Below, one piece after another: positions 13,095-13,264 of a stretch of 13,264 nucleotides of DNA (positions are counted from its first letter, which is position 1; every line of letters begins with the position of its first letter). The stretch is from the NCBI GenBank assembly GCA_900754955.1, contig CAAEEV010000184.1:1-13264 (forward strand). The letters run 5' to 3'. The notes under the pieces were generated by a model that saw only the letters and a list, made by a program, of their open reading frames with translations, did not search any database and was not told the origin of the DNA. Origin of the DNA: Eggerthellaceae bacterium. GTDB taxonomy: Bacteria; Actinomycetota; Coriobacteriia; Coriobacteriales; Eggerthellaceae. A program made the position numbers and the translations under genes.

Positions 13095-13264
13095 CTAACG
13101 CTGGGGCAGCTTCGCCACGCGCAGCGACGAGAGCGTGGTGGCGCGCGCCCACCAGCCGCGCGCCTGGGCGGCGGCGGCGATGGCGCACGCAGCTGAGAAA
13201 TCCTGCGTACGCGCGTAGGTTACCGAGCCGCTGCCCGTGAGCAGCACGTCGTTCGGAGAAGCGA
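13095..13264 (-). CDS. ispE: Probable 4-diphosphocytidyl-2-C-methyl-D-erythritol kinase, C-terminal end
   Basis: Only the last 55 or so residues lie in the window; the frame enters at the right edge and ends at TAG 13095-13097. It reads NDVLLTGSGSVTYARTQDFSAACAIAAAAQARGWWARATTLSSLRVAKLPQR. The LTGSGS loop followed by a strand, a helix of Ala-rich repeats and a final short strand matches the third motif and C-terminus of GHMP kinases, closest in pattern to IspE of the non-mevalonate isoprenoid pathway, which phosphorylates CDP-ME. With so little sequence another GHMP kinase cannot be excluded. Confidence 0.6.
   Translation of the reverse strand, partial: ASPNDVLLTGSGSVTYARTQDFSAACAIAAAAQARGWWARATTLSSLRVAKLPQR

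Overview
The window is high-G+C actinobacterial chromosome. It looks like Coriobacteriia, most probably family Eggerthellaceae. The clearest pointer is a LuxR-type regulator whose N-terminal half is a multi-span membrane domain, a family strongly expanded in those gut bacteria. The organism call is inference; no rRNA or species marker is present. There is no CRISPR array, insertion sequence or phage gene. It reads as core chromosome with unusually informative intergenic regions.

Layout, left to right. (1) 1-959, minus: 5' part of a homocysteine S-methyltransferase-like protein running off the left edge. (2) 960-1698: a gene-free stretch with a probable four-hairpin small RNA on the plus strand (about 1249-1387) and further inverted repeats. 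(3) 1699-3342, minus: membrane-anchored LuxR-type regulator, directly downstream of a tRNA-Arg(CCT) gene (3411-3486) and its terminator. (4) 3666-5584, plus: promoter, glycine riboswitch, sodium:alanine/glycine symporter and a strong bidirectional terminator. (5) 5690-7919, minus: two-gene operon of a MATE efflux pump followed by a MarR regulator, arranged like other pump/MarR pairs. (6) 8095-8778, plus: cytidylate-kinase-like protein. (7) 8868-8962: two parS-like ParB-binding sites; the first is the exact core of a 36-bp perfect palindrome that also forms an intrinsic terminator between convergent genes. (8) 9076-9603, minus: divergent shikimate-kinase-like protein. (9) 9799-12980, minus: secreted/membrane DUF2207 protein, small three-helix membrane protein and LemA, with tRNA-Ser(GCT) (11894-11984) inserted on the plus strand. 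(10) 13095-13264, minus: C-terminal end of a probable IspE.

How it fits together: the symporter is probably controlled by intracellular glycine through the riboswitch and perhaps also by a repressor at a palindrome around its -10 box. The MATE pump and MarR protein probably form a self-regulating detoxification unit, with three helically phased GTACAG hexamers as candidate operators. LemA, the small membrane protein and DUF2207 form an envelope module. The parS pair suggests that the locus lies in the origin-proximal part of the chromosome. The most interesting signals are the parS/terminator fusion, the C-rich-loop small RNA, the LuxR gene placed 15 nt behind a tRNA terminator, and the two enzyme-like proteins lacking canonical active-site residues.
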